A stretch of 45,255 nt of DNA. Source: CALVGQ01 sp964369385 (GTDB lineage Bacteria > Bacillota_I > Bacilli_A > Erysipelotrichales > Erysipelotrichaceae). The stretch lies in contig CAYJEY010000018.1 in assembly GCA_964369385.1 (NCBI GenBank), positions 1-45,255 on the forward strand. Reading direction: 5' to 3'. Below, in pieces: positions 8,191 through 14,595 of this stretch. Made by a program: the position numbers and the translations under genes. The notes beneath the pieces are model-generated. The model saw only the letters and a list, made by a program, of their open reading frames with translations, made no database searches and was not told the DNA's origin. Position 1 is the stretch's first letter. Every line of letters begins with the position of its first letter.

Positions 8191-8260
8191 TTCTATTTTT
8201 AGGATTAATCCTTCGATATGTTTTTCTATGATAAAATGTAGATGCAAGGAGGAGATACAT

Positions 8261-8614
8261 ATGGGAAGATTTCACATTGTTAAGTCAGCGTCTTCATTTT
8301 CATTTTTGTTGAAGGACAAAGACCAACTCATTGTGCAGGGATGTATTCAGTACAATGAATGCAGTGCTTGCATTGATGCAATCAAAAAGTTTTTCACGCA
8401 TAATTTTGATTTTTCGTTACGTGATAAAACAAGTACAGTTGATTGTCTATGTCCTAATCCAAAGTTTGAAATTTCCCAAAACAAAAGTGGTCATTATTAC
8501 TTCACTATTTCTGCAGAGGATGGAAGTGAGTTTGCCCAATCAATTTCCTTCCCTACGAAATTAGATTGCATTAACAGTATTGATTTCGTAATGAAATGCT
8601 GTGTACAGCCATAA
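8261..8614 (+). CDS. Tandem DUF1508 (YegP-like) protein
   Basis: A 117-residue protein that looks like two copies of the small DUF1508 fold. Repeat 1 is near residues 2-45 (GRFHIVKSASSFSFLLKDKD then the helix CSACIDAIKKF). Repeat 2 is near 68-115 (PKFEISQNKSGHYYFTISAE then the helix KLDCINSIDFVMK). No biochemical function is established for the family. Cysteines are frequent (eight, several near helix ends), which is unusual. The start ATG 8261 follows AAGGAGGAGATACAT; an ATG 11 codons earlier lacks a ribosome binding site. It is a single-gene unit, divergent from the gcv operon and ending at a shared terminator. Confidence 0.65.
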   Translation: MGRFHIVKSASSFSFLLKDKDQLIVQGCIQYNECSACIDAIKKFFTHNFDFSLRDKTSTVDCLCPNPKFEISQNKSGHYYFTISAEDGSEFAQSISFPTKLDCINSIDFVMKCCVQP

Positions 8615-8622
8615 TAATGACA

Positions 8623-8651
8623 CAAAAAAACCGGACAATCCGGTTTTTTTA
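8623..8651. terminator. Bidirectional terminator
   Basis: Twelve-base-pair stem 8624-8635 / 8639-8650 (GC core CCGGA/TCCGG) with A/T runs on both flanks, serving the convergent DUF1508 and lipoprotein genes. Confidence 0.9.
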
Positions 8652-9059
8652 TTCTGCTAAAGTAATTGCTTTTTCAATTGTCTTTAAATACTCATCTACT
8701 TGTATTGTGACTGAAGAAACAAGATCAGCATTCACTACTTTACCATCTACCAATTCAATGGCATCTAATCCATTTTGTTCTATGTAGGTTTCTAAAGCAT
8801 CTACTTGATCGCTCCATGGTGCAATTGCAGTATCTGATAGTTGATACTCTTCAGCCATTTCTCGCTTTGTTGTTTCTCCTACAATCTCATCAATAGAAAC
8901 TTCAATAATTTCTCCTGCTTCTATCTTTACGCTAACTAAAGGTATTCCAAAAGCACCTTCATTACCAACTACATCTTGAGCTTCTTTGACTTTTGCTTCT
9001 TCGTCTGATGTTGTACAACCAAATAAACATAATAAGAAAACAAATATAACTTTCTTCAT
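8649..9059 (-). CDS. Lipoprotein with an FMN_bind-like repeat, degenerate site
   Basis: A 136-residue lipoprotein with a short signal ending in lipobox LFGC (Cys15). The mature part reads like one FMN_bind-type module: the strand pattern VSVKIEAGEIIEVSIDEI, then ALETYIEQNG and VDGKVVNADLVSSVTIQV followed by a helix. At the place where flavinylated proteins have (S/T)GAT this one has SSVT, so it keeps a threonine but lacks Gly-Ala. It may bind FMN non-covalently or not at all. The ribosome binding site GGAGGTACCT is strong. It follows the DUF45 gene by 50 bases, in which a TATAAT occurs, so it may also be transcribed alone. The FMN_bind similarity is judged by eye. Confidence 0.6.
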   Translation of the reverse strand: MKKVIFVFLLCLFGCTTSDEEAKVKEAQDVVGNEGAFGIPLVSVKIEAGEIIEVSIDEIVGETTKREMAEEYQLSDTAIAPWSDQVDALETYIEQNGLDAIELVDGKVVNADLVSSVTIQVDEYLKTIEKAITLAE

Positions 9060-9109
9060 AGGTACCTCCTGCTTTTAGTTTCCCCTTTTTAGAAAATTAT
9101 ATTTTACCA

Positions 9110-9799
9110 TTATTTTTCTCTAAGTATTTGTCGCACTTGCTGATAATTTGGCATATGATAAGCAACAACGTCCCAAAAACGTTTGGAATGATTAGGCACA
9201 ATCATATGAACATACTCATGAAGTAATACATAGTATAAACACTCTATCGGATAATAAATTAACTTTACATTCATATTAATTTTGGCTTTAGCTGGTGTAC
9301 AACTCCCCCACTTGCTTGTCATTGTACGAAAACTAATGCTCGGATGAGCAAGATGATAACTATCCATGATTGCATCTAGTTTAGGTCGCATTTGCTCGCA
9401 AGTACGTTGTAACTCCTTTTTTGCCAATTGCTCAAAAGTATGTTGAATTGCTTGAGGATCACAACTTTGTGTTTGTAATGTCACTTGCTCTTCATCAATC
9501 TTTAAATAGTTTTGCTTTCCAATCTGTACATGAAGCAATCTCTTCTTCCCCCATATTCGAATTGATGAGTGTTTTGTTCCATCGTTCTCTTGCGCTTCAA
9601 GTCGTGCTTGTAGTTTCTCGTTCGCTTCTAAAATCCACTTTTGTTTCGTTTGGATAAATTTCATTATGTTTTCTTCTACAACACTTGGATGCGCAGTAAT
9701 CATTAAATGATTTTTTTTTGGAATACGTAAATACATATTTTTAATTTTTTTTCGCTCAATCTCAACTTTAAATTCAGTATTTCCTAAGTGTATGTTCAT
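9110..9799 (-). CDS. YgjP-like (DUF45) zinc metalloprotease family protein
   Basis: A 229-residue protein of the YgjP/DUF45 family. The zinc site HEYVH (194-198) with a further His204 in PNHSKRFW, and the preceding TSKWGSCTPAKAKINMN segment (161-177), are hallmarks shared with WSS1/SprT-like metallopeptidases. No signal peptide is present, so it is cytosolic. Its start codon overlaps the degV stop (TAATG), so translation is coupled to degV. The physiological substrate of bacterial members is not known. Confidence 0.85.
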   Translation of the reverse strand: MNIHLGNTEFKVEIERKKIKNMYLRIPKKNHLMITAHPSVVEENIMKFIQTKQKWILEANEKLQARLEAQENDGTKHSSIRIWGKKRLLHVQIGKQNYLKIDEEQVTLQTQSCDPQAIQHTFEQLAKKELQRTCEQMRPKLDAIMDSYHLAHPSISFRTMTSKWGSCTPAKAKINMNVKLIYYPIECLYYVLLHEYVHMIVPNHSKRFWDVVAYHMPNYQQVRQILREK

Positions 9800-10650
9800 T
9801 AGAATTCAAAATCTTTCACTTTATATGTACGAGCGATTCCTATAGTTCCAGGTCCTGTATGGGCAACTAGTACTGACTTAAGTGTATGTACTAAAACTTC
9901 AACATTGTACTTTTCCTGAATCATTGATTTAAGTTCTTGTGCTTTTTCACTTGCCCCTGCTTCGACAATTATCCAAGCATAATCGGATGGATACTCTACT
10001 CCTTGGAAACAAGCATCAATGGCGCTTTGGTATGCCTTATTCAATGTCCTTACCTTTGAATGAACATCGATTGCTCCATCTTCAACTTTAAGTACTGGGC
10101 AAATTTTCAGTAGATTAGCGAGTGCTGCAGCAGCAGGAGATATACGACCACCACGCTTTAGATACACTAAATCACCTGGAACTAATCCTACCCATAAATT
10201 AGATTTCGATTCAAACAATTGTTGAATTTGAGCACTCGTCATTTCTTCCTCAATGCATTTTTGAATTTGAAGGCATGTTGCAGTTTGTCCAATACTTACC
10301 TGTCGTGTATCCAATACCGTAACACGCCCTTCATACTCTTGTGCAAATTGGCACGCAGAAGCATAACTCCCACTTAACATCGAAGAAAGAGGTACATAGA
10401 TAATCTCATCTGCTTCACAAAGCACTTCATCCCACACGCGCTTAAGTTCTCCCATGGCCGGTTGACTTGTTTTCGCAACCTTCCCTGATTTCATCATTTC
10501 AAATAACAGATCTGGATTCATTGACTTTCCATCAATATATTCTACATTATCCACAATCACTGGTAAATTCACAATTGCGATATCATATTTTTGAGCATCC
10601 TCTACACTTAAATCAGATGCTGAATCTGTTACTACTTTAATTTTTTTCAT
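9799..10650 (-). CDS. DegV family fatty-acid-binding protein
   Basis: A 283-residue DegV (FakB-type) protein. FakB proteins present fatty acids to the kinase FakA for phosphorylation and phospholipid synthesis. Visible motifs are VTDSASDL (7-14), TSQP (61-64) and PLSSMLSGSYASA (87-99), which line the acyl-carboxylate pocket, and a C-terminal HTGPGTIG. The start ATG 10650 is 8 bases after GAGGTG; a GTG three codons upstream is part of that ribosome binding site. No fakA (DAK2-domain) gene is in the window. It heads a unit with the DUF45 gene and possibly the lipoprotein. Confidence 0.85.
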   Translation of the reverse strand: MKKIKVVTDSASDLSVEDAQKYDIAIVNLPVIVDNVEYIDGKSMNPDLLFEMMKSGKVAKTSQPAMGELKRVWDEVLCEADEIIYVPLSSMLSGSYASACQFAQEYEGRVTVLDTRQVSIGQTATCLQIQKCIEEEMTSAQIQQLFESKSNLWVGLVPGDLVYLKRGGRISPAAAALANLLKICPVLKVEDGAIDVHSKVRTLNKAYQSAIDACFQGVEYPSDYAWIIVEAGASEKAQELKSMIQEKYNVEVLVHTLKSVLVAHTGPGTIGIARTYKVKDFEF

Positions 10651-10668
10651 TACTTTCACCTCGCAGTG

Positions 10669-10698
10669 ATTATATCACAACTTAAAGTATCGTTACAA
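10669..10698 (-). promoter_or_regulatory. Promoter of degV
   Basis: Minus strand TTGTAA (10693-10698), 18-base spacer, TATAAT (10669-10674) with an upstream TGA giving an extended -10. Confidence 0.7.
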
Positions 10699-10754
10699 TC
10701 GCATGAATAACTCTATCCATTTTGTATAAACTAGTAATGTAAAGGAGGATTCAT

Positions 10755-10946
10755 ATGAAACTTATTAGTGGAATCGCACTTGCTATAGCTATCGTTGGAT
10801 GTTTAAATTGGGGTCTTATAGCACTGTTTGAATTTGATTTGGTTGTATTTTTATTTGGTAACATGACATTCCTTACACGTACAGTGTATGGACTGGTAGG
10901 ATTAAGTGGATTATGTCTATTCATGTTTTTTGGAAGACTTGATTAG
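10755..10946 (+). CDS. DUF378 small membrane protein (YuzA-like)
   Basis: A 63-residue protein with two hydrophobic helices (about 5-24 and 40-59). The first carries the family signature GCLNWGLIALF (15-25), followed by FDLVVFLFG. Function unknown. The start follows AAAGGAGGATTCAT. It is a single gene, divergent from degV and followed by its own terminator. Confidence 0.85.
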   Translation: MKLISGIALAIAIVGCLNWGLIALFEFDLVVFLFGNMTFLTRTVYGLVGLSGLCLFMFFGRLD

Positions 10947-10974
10947 AAAAGCTATGCAAGGCATAGTTTTTTTT
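10947..10974 (+). terminator. Terminator after the DUF378 gene
   Basis: Stem CTATGC (10952-10957) / GCATAG (10961-10966) with flanking A/T pairs, then eight T. Confidence 0.75.
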
Positions 10975-10975
10975 A

Positions 10976-11008
10976 TAAAAAAAGACACTCTATAGCCTAG
11001 AATGTCTT
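10976..11008 (-). terminator. Terminator after tRNA-His
   Basis: Minus-strand stem of nine pairs (11000-11008 with 10982-10990, one G-U), 9-base loop, then a T run (A at 10976-10983 on the plus strand). Confidence 0.75.
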
Positions 11009-11013
11009 ATCAT

Positions 11014-11139
11014 TAATTAAATTCGCTACTTTTTAAAAATGGGGCGACCGAGGGGAATCGAACCCCCGAATGTCAGAGCCACAATCTGATGTGTTAACCA
11101 CTTCACCACGACCGCCATATCTTGTAGCGAATTTAATTA
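11014..11139. repeat. 16-bp perfect inverted repeat flanking tRNA-His
   Basis: TAATTAAATTCGCTAC at 11014-11029 is the exact reverse complement of 11124-11139. The tRNA gene lies between the arms. The right arm includes four bases of the tRNA promoter -10 (11136-11141), so the outer part of that arm is upstream of the transcription start; only about GCTAC/GTAGC could pair in the transcript. Confidence 0.9.
11040..11116 (-). tRNA. tRNA-His (anticodon GTG)
   Basis: Minus strand: extra G at position -1, acceptor GCGGTCG/CGGTCGC, D arm, anticodon stem TCAGA/TCTGA with loop TTGTGGC (anticodon GTG), T arm GGGGGTTCGATTCCCC, discriminator C opposite G-1 and an encoded CCA end (11040-11042). All His-specific identity elements are present. 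It is a single-gene unit with its own promoter and terminator. Confidence 0.97.
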
Positions 11140-11164
11140 TATCTTAACCGATTGTGTTTGTAAA
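11136..11164 (-). promoter_or_regulatory. Promoter of tRNA-His
   Basis: Minus strand TTTACA (11159-11164), 17-base spacer, TATAAT (11136-11141). Start near 11129. The 190 bases upstream, to the next gene, are AT-rich. They hold only a weak AT-only hairpin with a T run at about 11175-11200, possibly ending the CpaB-like gene. Confidence 0.85.
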
Positions 11165-11333
11165 GCACTTTTCGAAAAAAACAAATAAAATTTATTTTTC
11201 AAATCAAGAGTCCCCTTATATACGATTTATATTAAGTAGATGGTATGTACTTTAGCAAAATGATAAAGAATGTATAAGCTTGATAATAAATTGCAAGTAT
11301 GACGAATATATGTCACCATCAATTGAACATTAC

Positions 11334-12068
11334 TTATTCTTCTACTAGAGTATCTTGCGTTTTTAAATAAGGAAGCACTAAGCTATCTTCAACTAGTACA
11401 TCTTCTTGATTAGATTGCCATGATTCATTCGTTGCATAAAACTGAATGCTACCTACTTGCTGAGCTTTAAGCAAAAGAGTCACATGTTCTTGGCTTAGTG
11501 CAACTACAATTACACTAGCTACTCCTGTACTATTTACATCATCCAATTTAAGACCTAATCGATCTCTTACGTCGATGATTCTTACTCCTTGTAACAAAAC
11601 ATCTACAATGGGCACTTCTTTAATCAGCGGAATCACACAATATATATCTACTCTTTGGTTCTCTACTAATGTATTTCCAGAGACTTGCACAAAATCTGCC
11701 CCAATCGAAAATGCAATTTGGTTATCATTTAAGTCATGCGTTGGCTGGTCTTGAAGTTGATGATAATCAGCAACTAAATGTTGCAGGAAAAAAGTTCCTT
11801 TACTAATTACTACCATATTGGATACATACATCCCCAAGAGTTCTTCTTCAGTTAAAATAGTTTGCTCAGGAACATACGCTGAAGGCAACTCAATCCATTC
11901 AATATCATGAGCTTCAATTTGTTCTCGAGGGTCAAGTGTAGTTGAAGCCACTGGAACTACAACTACATTTAAATCTTCTTTCATATGTTGTGGATACCAA
12001 ATAAAATACATTACTGGAACTTGAATGACAATTAATATAAATACGAACATTCTAAATACTATTTTCAT
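11334..12068 (-). CDS. CpaB/RcpC-like protein with SAF domain
   Basis: A 244-residue protein with an N-terminal membrane anchor (about 4-24), then an extracytoplasmic SAF-type domain (about 33-105: VVVPVASTTLDPREQIEAHDIEWI, then TEEELLGMYVSNMVVISKGTF) and a C-terminal RcpC-like beta region with VNSTGVASVIVVALS. This arrangement is that of CpaB, the Flp/Tad pilus assembly protein. However, no pilin, CpaC secretin, CpaF ATPase or TadB/C gene lies near. The start ATG 12068 is 6 bases after GAGGTG; earlier in-frame GTG and ATG codons overlap that site. It is divergent from the DUF1540 peptide and appears to be a single gene. Confidence 0.7.
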   Translation of the reverse strand: MKIVFRMFVFILIVIQVPVMYFIWYPQHMKEDLNVVVVPVASTTLDPREQIEAHDIEWIELPSAYVPEQTILTEEELLGMYVSNMVVISKGTFFLQHLVADYHQLQDQPTHDLNDNQIAFSIGADFVQVSGNTLVENQRVDIYCVIPLIKEVPIVDVLLQGVRIIDVRDRLGLKLDDVNSTGVASVIVVALSQEHVTLLLKAQQVGSIQFYATNESWQSNQEDVLVEDSLVLPYLKTQDTLVEE

Positions 12069-12166
12069 TTTCATCACCTCTACTTCATGTATAGTGTATT
12101 TTTCTTTGAATCCTTATCATATTTTAATAATTGTAGGACAAACTAAGATAGAATGGAGGTGAATTT

Positions 12167-12331
12167 ATGGAAAACAAAGGTGTCTGTTGTAGTGTAAATG
12201 AGTGTACGTATCACAGTGGGACTGATAAATGCACACTACCTAAAATTGAGATTACACATCAAAAAACAAATACAAATGGTTTAGCAACACCCCACTATTG
12301 CAAAAACTATACTCAAAAGAGTTCTCGATAA
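12167..12331 (+). CDS. DUF1540 small cysteine-rich protein
   Basis: A 54-residue protein beginning MENKGVCCSVNECTYHSGTD and ending near TPHYCKNYTQ. The spacing of cysteines (C7, C8, C13, C22 and C45) around an N-x-C-x-Y/H motif and the TP-x-x-C-x-x-Y tail fit the DUF1540 family, small proteins of unknown function common in clostridia and thought to bind a metal. The ribosome binding site GGAGGTG is 6 bases upstream. The gene has its own terminator. Confidence 0.8.
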   Translation: MENKGVCCSVNECTYHSGTDKCTLPKIEITHQKTNTNGLATPHYCKNYTQKSSR

Positions 12332-12336
12332 ACTAT

Positions 12337-12374
12337 AAAAGTGTTGGTTCACCCAGCACTTTTCCCTTTTTATT
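12337..12374 (+). terminator. Terminator after the DUF1540 gene
   Basis: Eleven-pair stem (12337-12347 / 12353-12363, one G-U), 5-base loop, then CCCTTTTTATT. Confidence 0.85.
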
Positions 12375-12395
12375 AGCGTAATCACGGTAAAATCA

Positions 12396-12424
12396 TTGCA
12401 CAAATACCACTGCTATGCTAAATT
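12396..12424 (+). promoter_or_regulatory. Promoter of the GGDEF gene
   Basis: TTGCAC (12396-12401), 17-base spacer, TAAATT (12419-12424). Confidence 0.6.
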
Positions 12425-12444
12425 TATTAAGTAAGGAGAAACAT

Positions 12445-14058
12445 ATGCAAGATTTTCTATATTTAATTATATTCGCGGGTTGCTTTATTGTGCATAGCTA
12501 CTTCTTTTTTCGCATAATTGGAAGAATTGTACCATTTCGCATCAAGAAGAATACATATCACACACTAGTGGCATTTAATGGTGCATTTTTTGCAAGTTTG
12601 TTTTATTATTATCCAAACCATACTTCTTGGATATATATTATACTAATTATTGTCTTTATCATTGAAGCTAAAATTCAGTTTAATTCAAGTTTCTTATTGG
12701 CTATTGCAGCTTCACTGACGCTACCTATCCACTTGATTGCCAATCGTGCCATTTTCTTATCTACCATATCACTTATAGATGGTATTCCAATTTATCATTT
12801 GTTTCAAAACACCTCAACATATTGGACATCGCTTATCTTCAGTTCAGTTTTCTCTACTATTTGTATTATAATTTCACTTCTTGCGATTAAAGAAGAATAC
12901 TTTAAATTAATGAATCAATCCAAATCGCGACTAGCATTATATTTATGCTTCATGTTGATTTCTATCTCGCGATTAACGATAACTTCTTTCATCTATGTTT
13001 TACCAATTGAAAATATTATTTATTCGCTTGAGATTCTAACTTCAAGTATTTCTTGGTTATCTGTAGTATACTTTGGTATTTTAATTCTTATTGGTTTTGA
13101 ACTACTTGACAATCGAAGAAAATCACTTGAAAGTAAAGCAGAAGTGACTAAACTCATAAAGAATTCGTTGCTTGATAAGGCAGATATGATTATTGAAGCA
13201 AATATCACAAAGAATCAACCTATCTATGTTGAACGCTTTAAGAAGAAAGAAGATTCATTTCTTAAATTTAGTTATTCAGAATTAATCGAAATTTTCGTAA
13301 ATAGTGAAATCATTGCAGAAGATCGAAATCATGTTCGTGAAAAACTATCGCTACTATCAATCATCAACTCATTTCAAAATGATCAAAAAGAACTAGTTAT
13401 TGTCACACAAGTATTATTACCTGGCAATAATGAATACTTGTGGTACCAAGCAGAAATTCAAATTTCAATGATTACAAAAACACAAGATATTTACGTTCTT
13501 ATTGCATGCACAAACATTCATGAAGAAAAAACAAAAGAAATTGAACTTATACACAAAGCAGAACGTGATCCACTTGTTGGCGCATACAATAAGAGTACAG
13601 CACGTATACTTATCGATAAGTCAATTCATGAATTCTCCTCTGGTACACTATTCATGCTAGACTTAGACAACTTTAAAGCGATCAATGACACTTATGGACA
13701 CACTTATGGTGACCAAGTACTTATTGAAGTTCATCGTATACTTCACAAGATTTTCCGTGATGAGGACATCATTGGACGTATTGGTGGAGATGAATTCATT
13801 ATTTACATAAAGGATGTCAACAAAGTAGAATTGGCTGTAGAAAAAGCAATTCAAATATGTAAACAAATAGATTTAATTTATGAACAAGATGGGCATAGTA
13901 TCCGTGTTACAACAAGTGTAGGAGTAGCCTTTGCACCACGTGATGGTAAGGACTTTGATCAGTTATTTGAAAATGCTGATATTGCCATGTACAAGTCTAA
14001 AAACAGTGGAAAATGCAACTATAGCATCTATCAACGATATCAAGAGGAAGTCGAATAA
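12445..14058 (+). CDS. Membrane-bound diguanylate cyclase (GGDEF)
   Basis: A 537-residue protein. Residues 1-222 hold about seven hydrophobic helices; 235-365 form a soluble linker that resembles a PAS-like fold; 375-530 form the GGDEF domain. The active site is intact: DLDNFKAINDTYGH (406-419) and GRIGGDEF (444-451). The product-inhibition I-site RxxD is present as RDED (438-441), exactly five residues before GGDEF. It should make cyclic di-GMP in response to a signal sensed by the membrane or linker region. ATG 12445 follows GTAAGGAGAAACAT; a start ten codons earlier has no ribosome binding site. It is a single-gene unit, and no EAL, HD-GYP or PilZ gene is nearby. Confidence 0.9.
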   Translation: MQDFLYLIIFAGCFIVHSYFFFRIIGRIVPFRIKKNTYHTLVAFNGAFFASLFYYYPNHTSWIYIILIIVFIIEAKIQFNSSFLLAIAASLTLPIHLIANRAIFLSTISLIDGIPIYHLFQNTSTYWTSLIFSSVFSTICIIISLLAIKEEYFKLMNQSKSRLALYLCFMLISISRLTITSFIYVLPIENIIYSLEILTSSISWLSVVYFGILILIGFELLDNRRKSLESKAEVTKLIKNSLLDKADMIIEANITKNQPIYVERFKKKEDSFLKFSYSELIEIFVNSEIIAEDRNHVREKLSLLSIINSFQNDQKELVIVTQVLLPGNNEYLWYQAEIQISMITKTQDIYVLIACTNIHEEKTKEIELIHKAERDPLVGAYNKSTARILIDKSIHEFSSGTLFMLDLDNFKAINDTYGHTYGDQVLIEVHRILHKIFRDEDIIGRIGGDEFIIYIKDVNKVELAVEKAIQICKQIDLIYEQDGHSIRVTTSVGVAFAPRDGKDFDQLFENADIAMYKSKNSGKCNYSIYQRYQEEVE

Positions 14059-14072
14059 GACTTCCTTTTTTT
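14046..14072 (+). terminator. Terminator after the GGDEF gene
   Basis: Stem GGAAGTC (14046-14052) / GACTTCC (14059-14065), then seven T. The stop codon lies in the loop. Confidence 0.85.
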
Positions 14073-14073
14073 A

Positions 14074-14097
14074 TAAAAAAAGTCGCAAATGCGACTT
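14074..14097 (-). terminator. Terminator at the end of the rnf operon
   Basis: Minus-strand stem AAGTCGCA/TGCGACTT (14090-14097 with 14080-14087), then seven T. It overlaps the rnfB stop codon by two bases, so no further rnfB sequence can follow. Confidence 0.88.
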
Positions 14098-14407
14098 AAT
14101 TTACTTTGATTTTTAGTGTTTGTCCCTCTGGACCTTCAGTCATAGCCAAGTATTCTTGAATTTGAATTTTTCCATCCATTTTACATGGCTTACAAAGTCC
14201 AACCGTGTCCACTTGTCCATCAACTAAAGCTTCAGCTAACCCAGCACATCCTGGATATCCACAACCACCACAGTTATAACCAGGTAGTAGTGCTGTAACA
14301 CCAGTAATTCGTTCGTCAGTTTCAACAAACAAGATGTGGTCAGAAATAGCTAAGATTAGTCCTAATACTGCACCAATTCCAGCCATTACTAATACTGCAT
14401 TAATCAT
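14096..14407 (-). CDS. rnfB: Short RnfB-like subunit lacking ferredoxin domains
   Basis: A 103-residue protein with an N-terminal membrane helix (3-24) and one Fe-S motif: Cys46, Cys49, Cys54 in LPGYNCGGCGYPGCAGLAEA, plus Cys72 and Cys75. This is the N-terminal module of RnfB. Ordinary RnfB continues with at least a two-cluster ferredoxin domain (about 190 residues in E. coli RsxB, longer in clostridia). Here the protein ends shortly after the first cluster and a terminator follows at once, so this is not a frameshift. The fifth cysteine (CKPC) replaces the usual glycine-rich stretch. It overlaps the upstream Cys-rich gene by 8 bases and is last in the operon. Electron entry from ferredoxin would need another protein. 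Confidence 0.8.
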   Translation of the reverse strand: MINAVLVMAGIGAVLGLILAISDHILFVETDERITGVTALLPGYNCGGCGYPGCAGLAEALVDGQVDTVGLCKPCKMDGKIQIQEYLAMTEGPEGQTLKIKVN

Positions 14408-14594
14408 GATTTACTTCTCCTTTATCCATCTGTTGCGTTGGATGTGAGCTACAACTAATGATTTTGCAACCTTCACATTCAACTTTAAGGTCTTCACAAC
14501 CCTCAGGTACTGCTGTTCGATGATTCATTGTATAAAACAAAGCGTAGATGCCTCCCATTGCTCCTAGAAATAGTAGCGCATATACAACTTCCAT
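14400..14594 (-). CDS. Small Cys-rich membrane protein in the rnf operon
   Basis: A 64-residue protein with one membrane helix (about 2-22) and a hydrophilic tail carrying Cys33, Cys40, Cys43 and Cys48 (C-x6-C-x2-C-x4-C), enough to ligate an Fe-S cluster or another metal. It lies between rnfA (1-base gap) and rnfB (8-base overlap), so it is translated as part of the Rnf unit. Canonical operons run rnfC-D-G-E-A-B without such a gene. I do not recognise a named family. By position it may be an accessory electron carrier compensating for the shortened RnfB, or an assembly factor. Confidence 0.7.
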   Translation of the reverse strand: MEVVYALLFLGAMGGIYALFYTMNHRTAVPEGCEDLKVECEGCKIISCSSHPTQQMDKGEVNHD

Positions 14595-14595
14595 A

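Noticed and set aside
14059..14407. rnfB as a pseudogene or a frameshifted full-length gene
   Set aside because: The stop codon is inside a good terminator stem and the convergent GGDEF gene follows within 40 bases. No ferredoxin-domain codons exist in any frame downstream.
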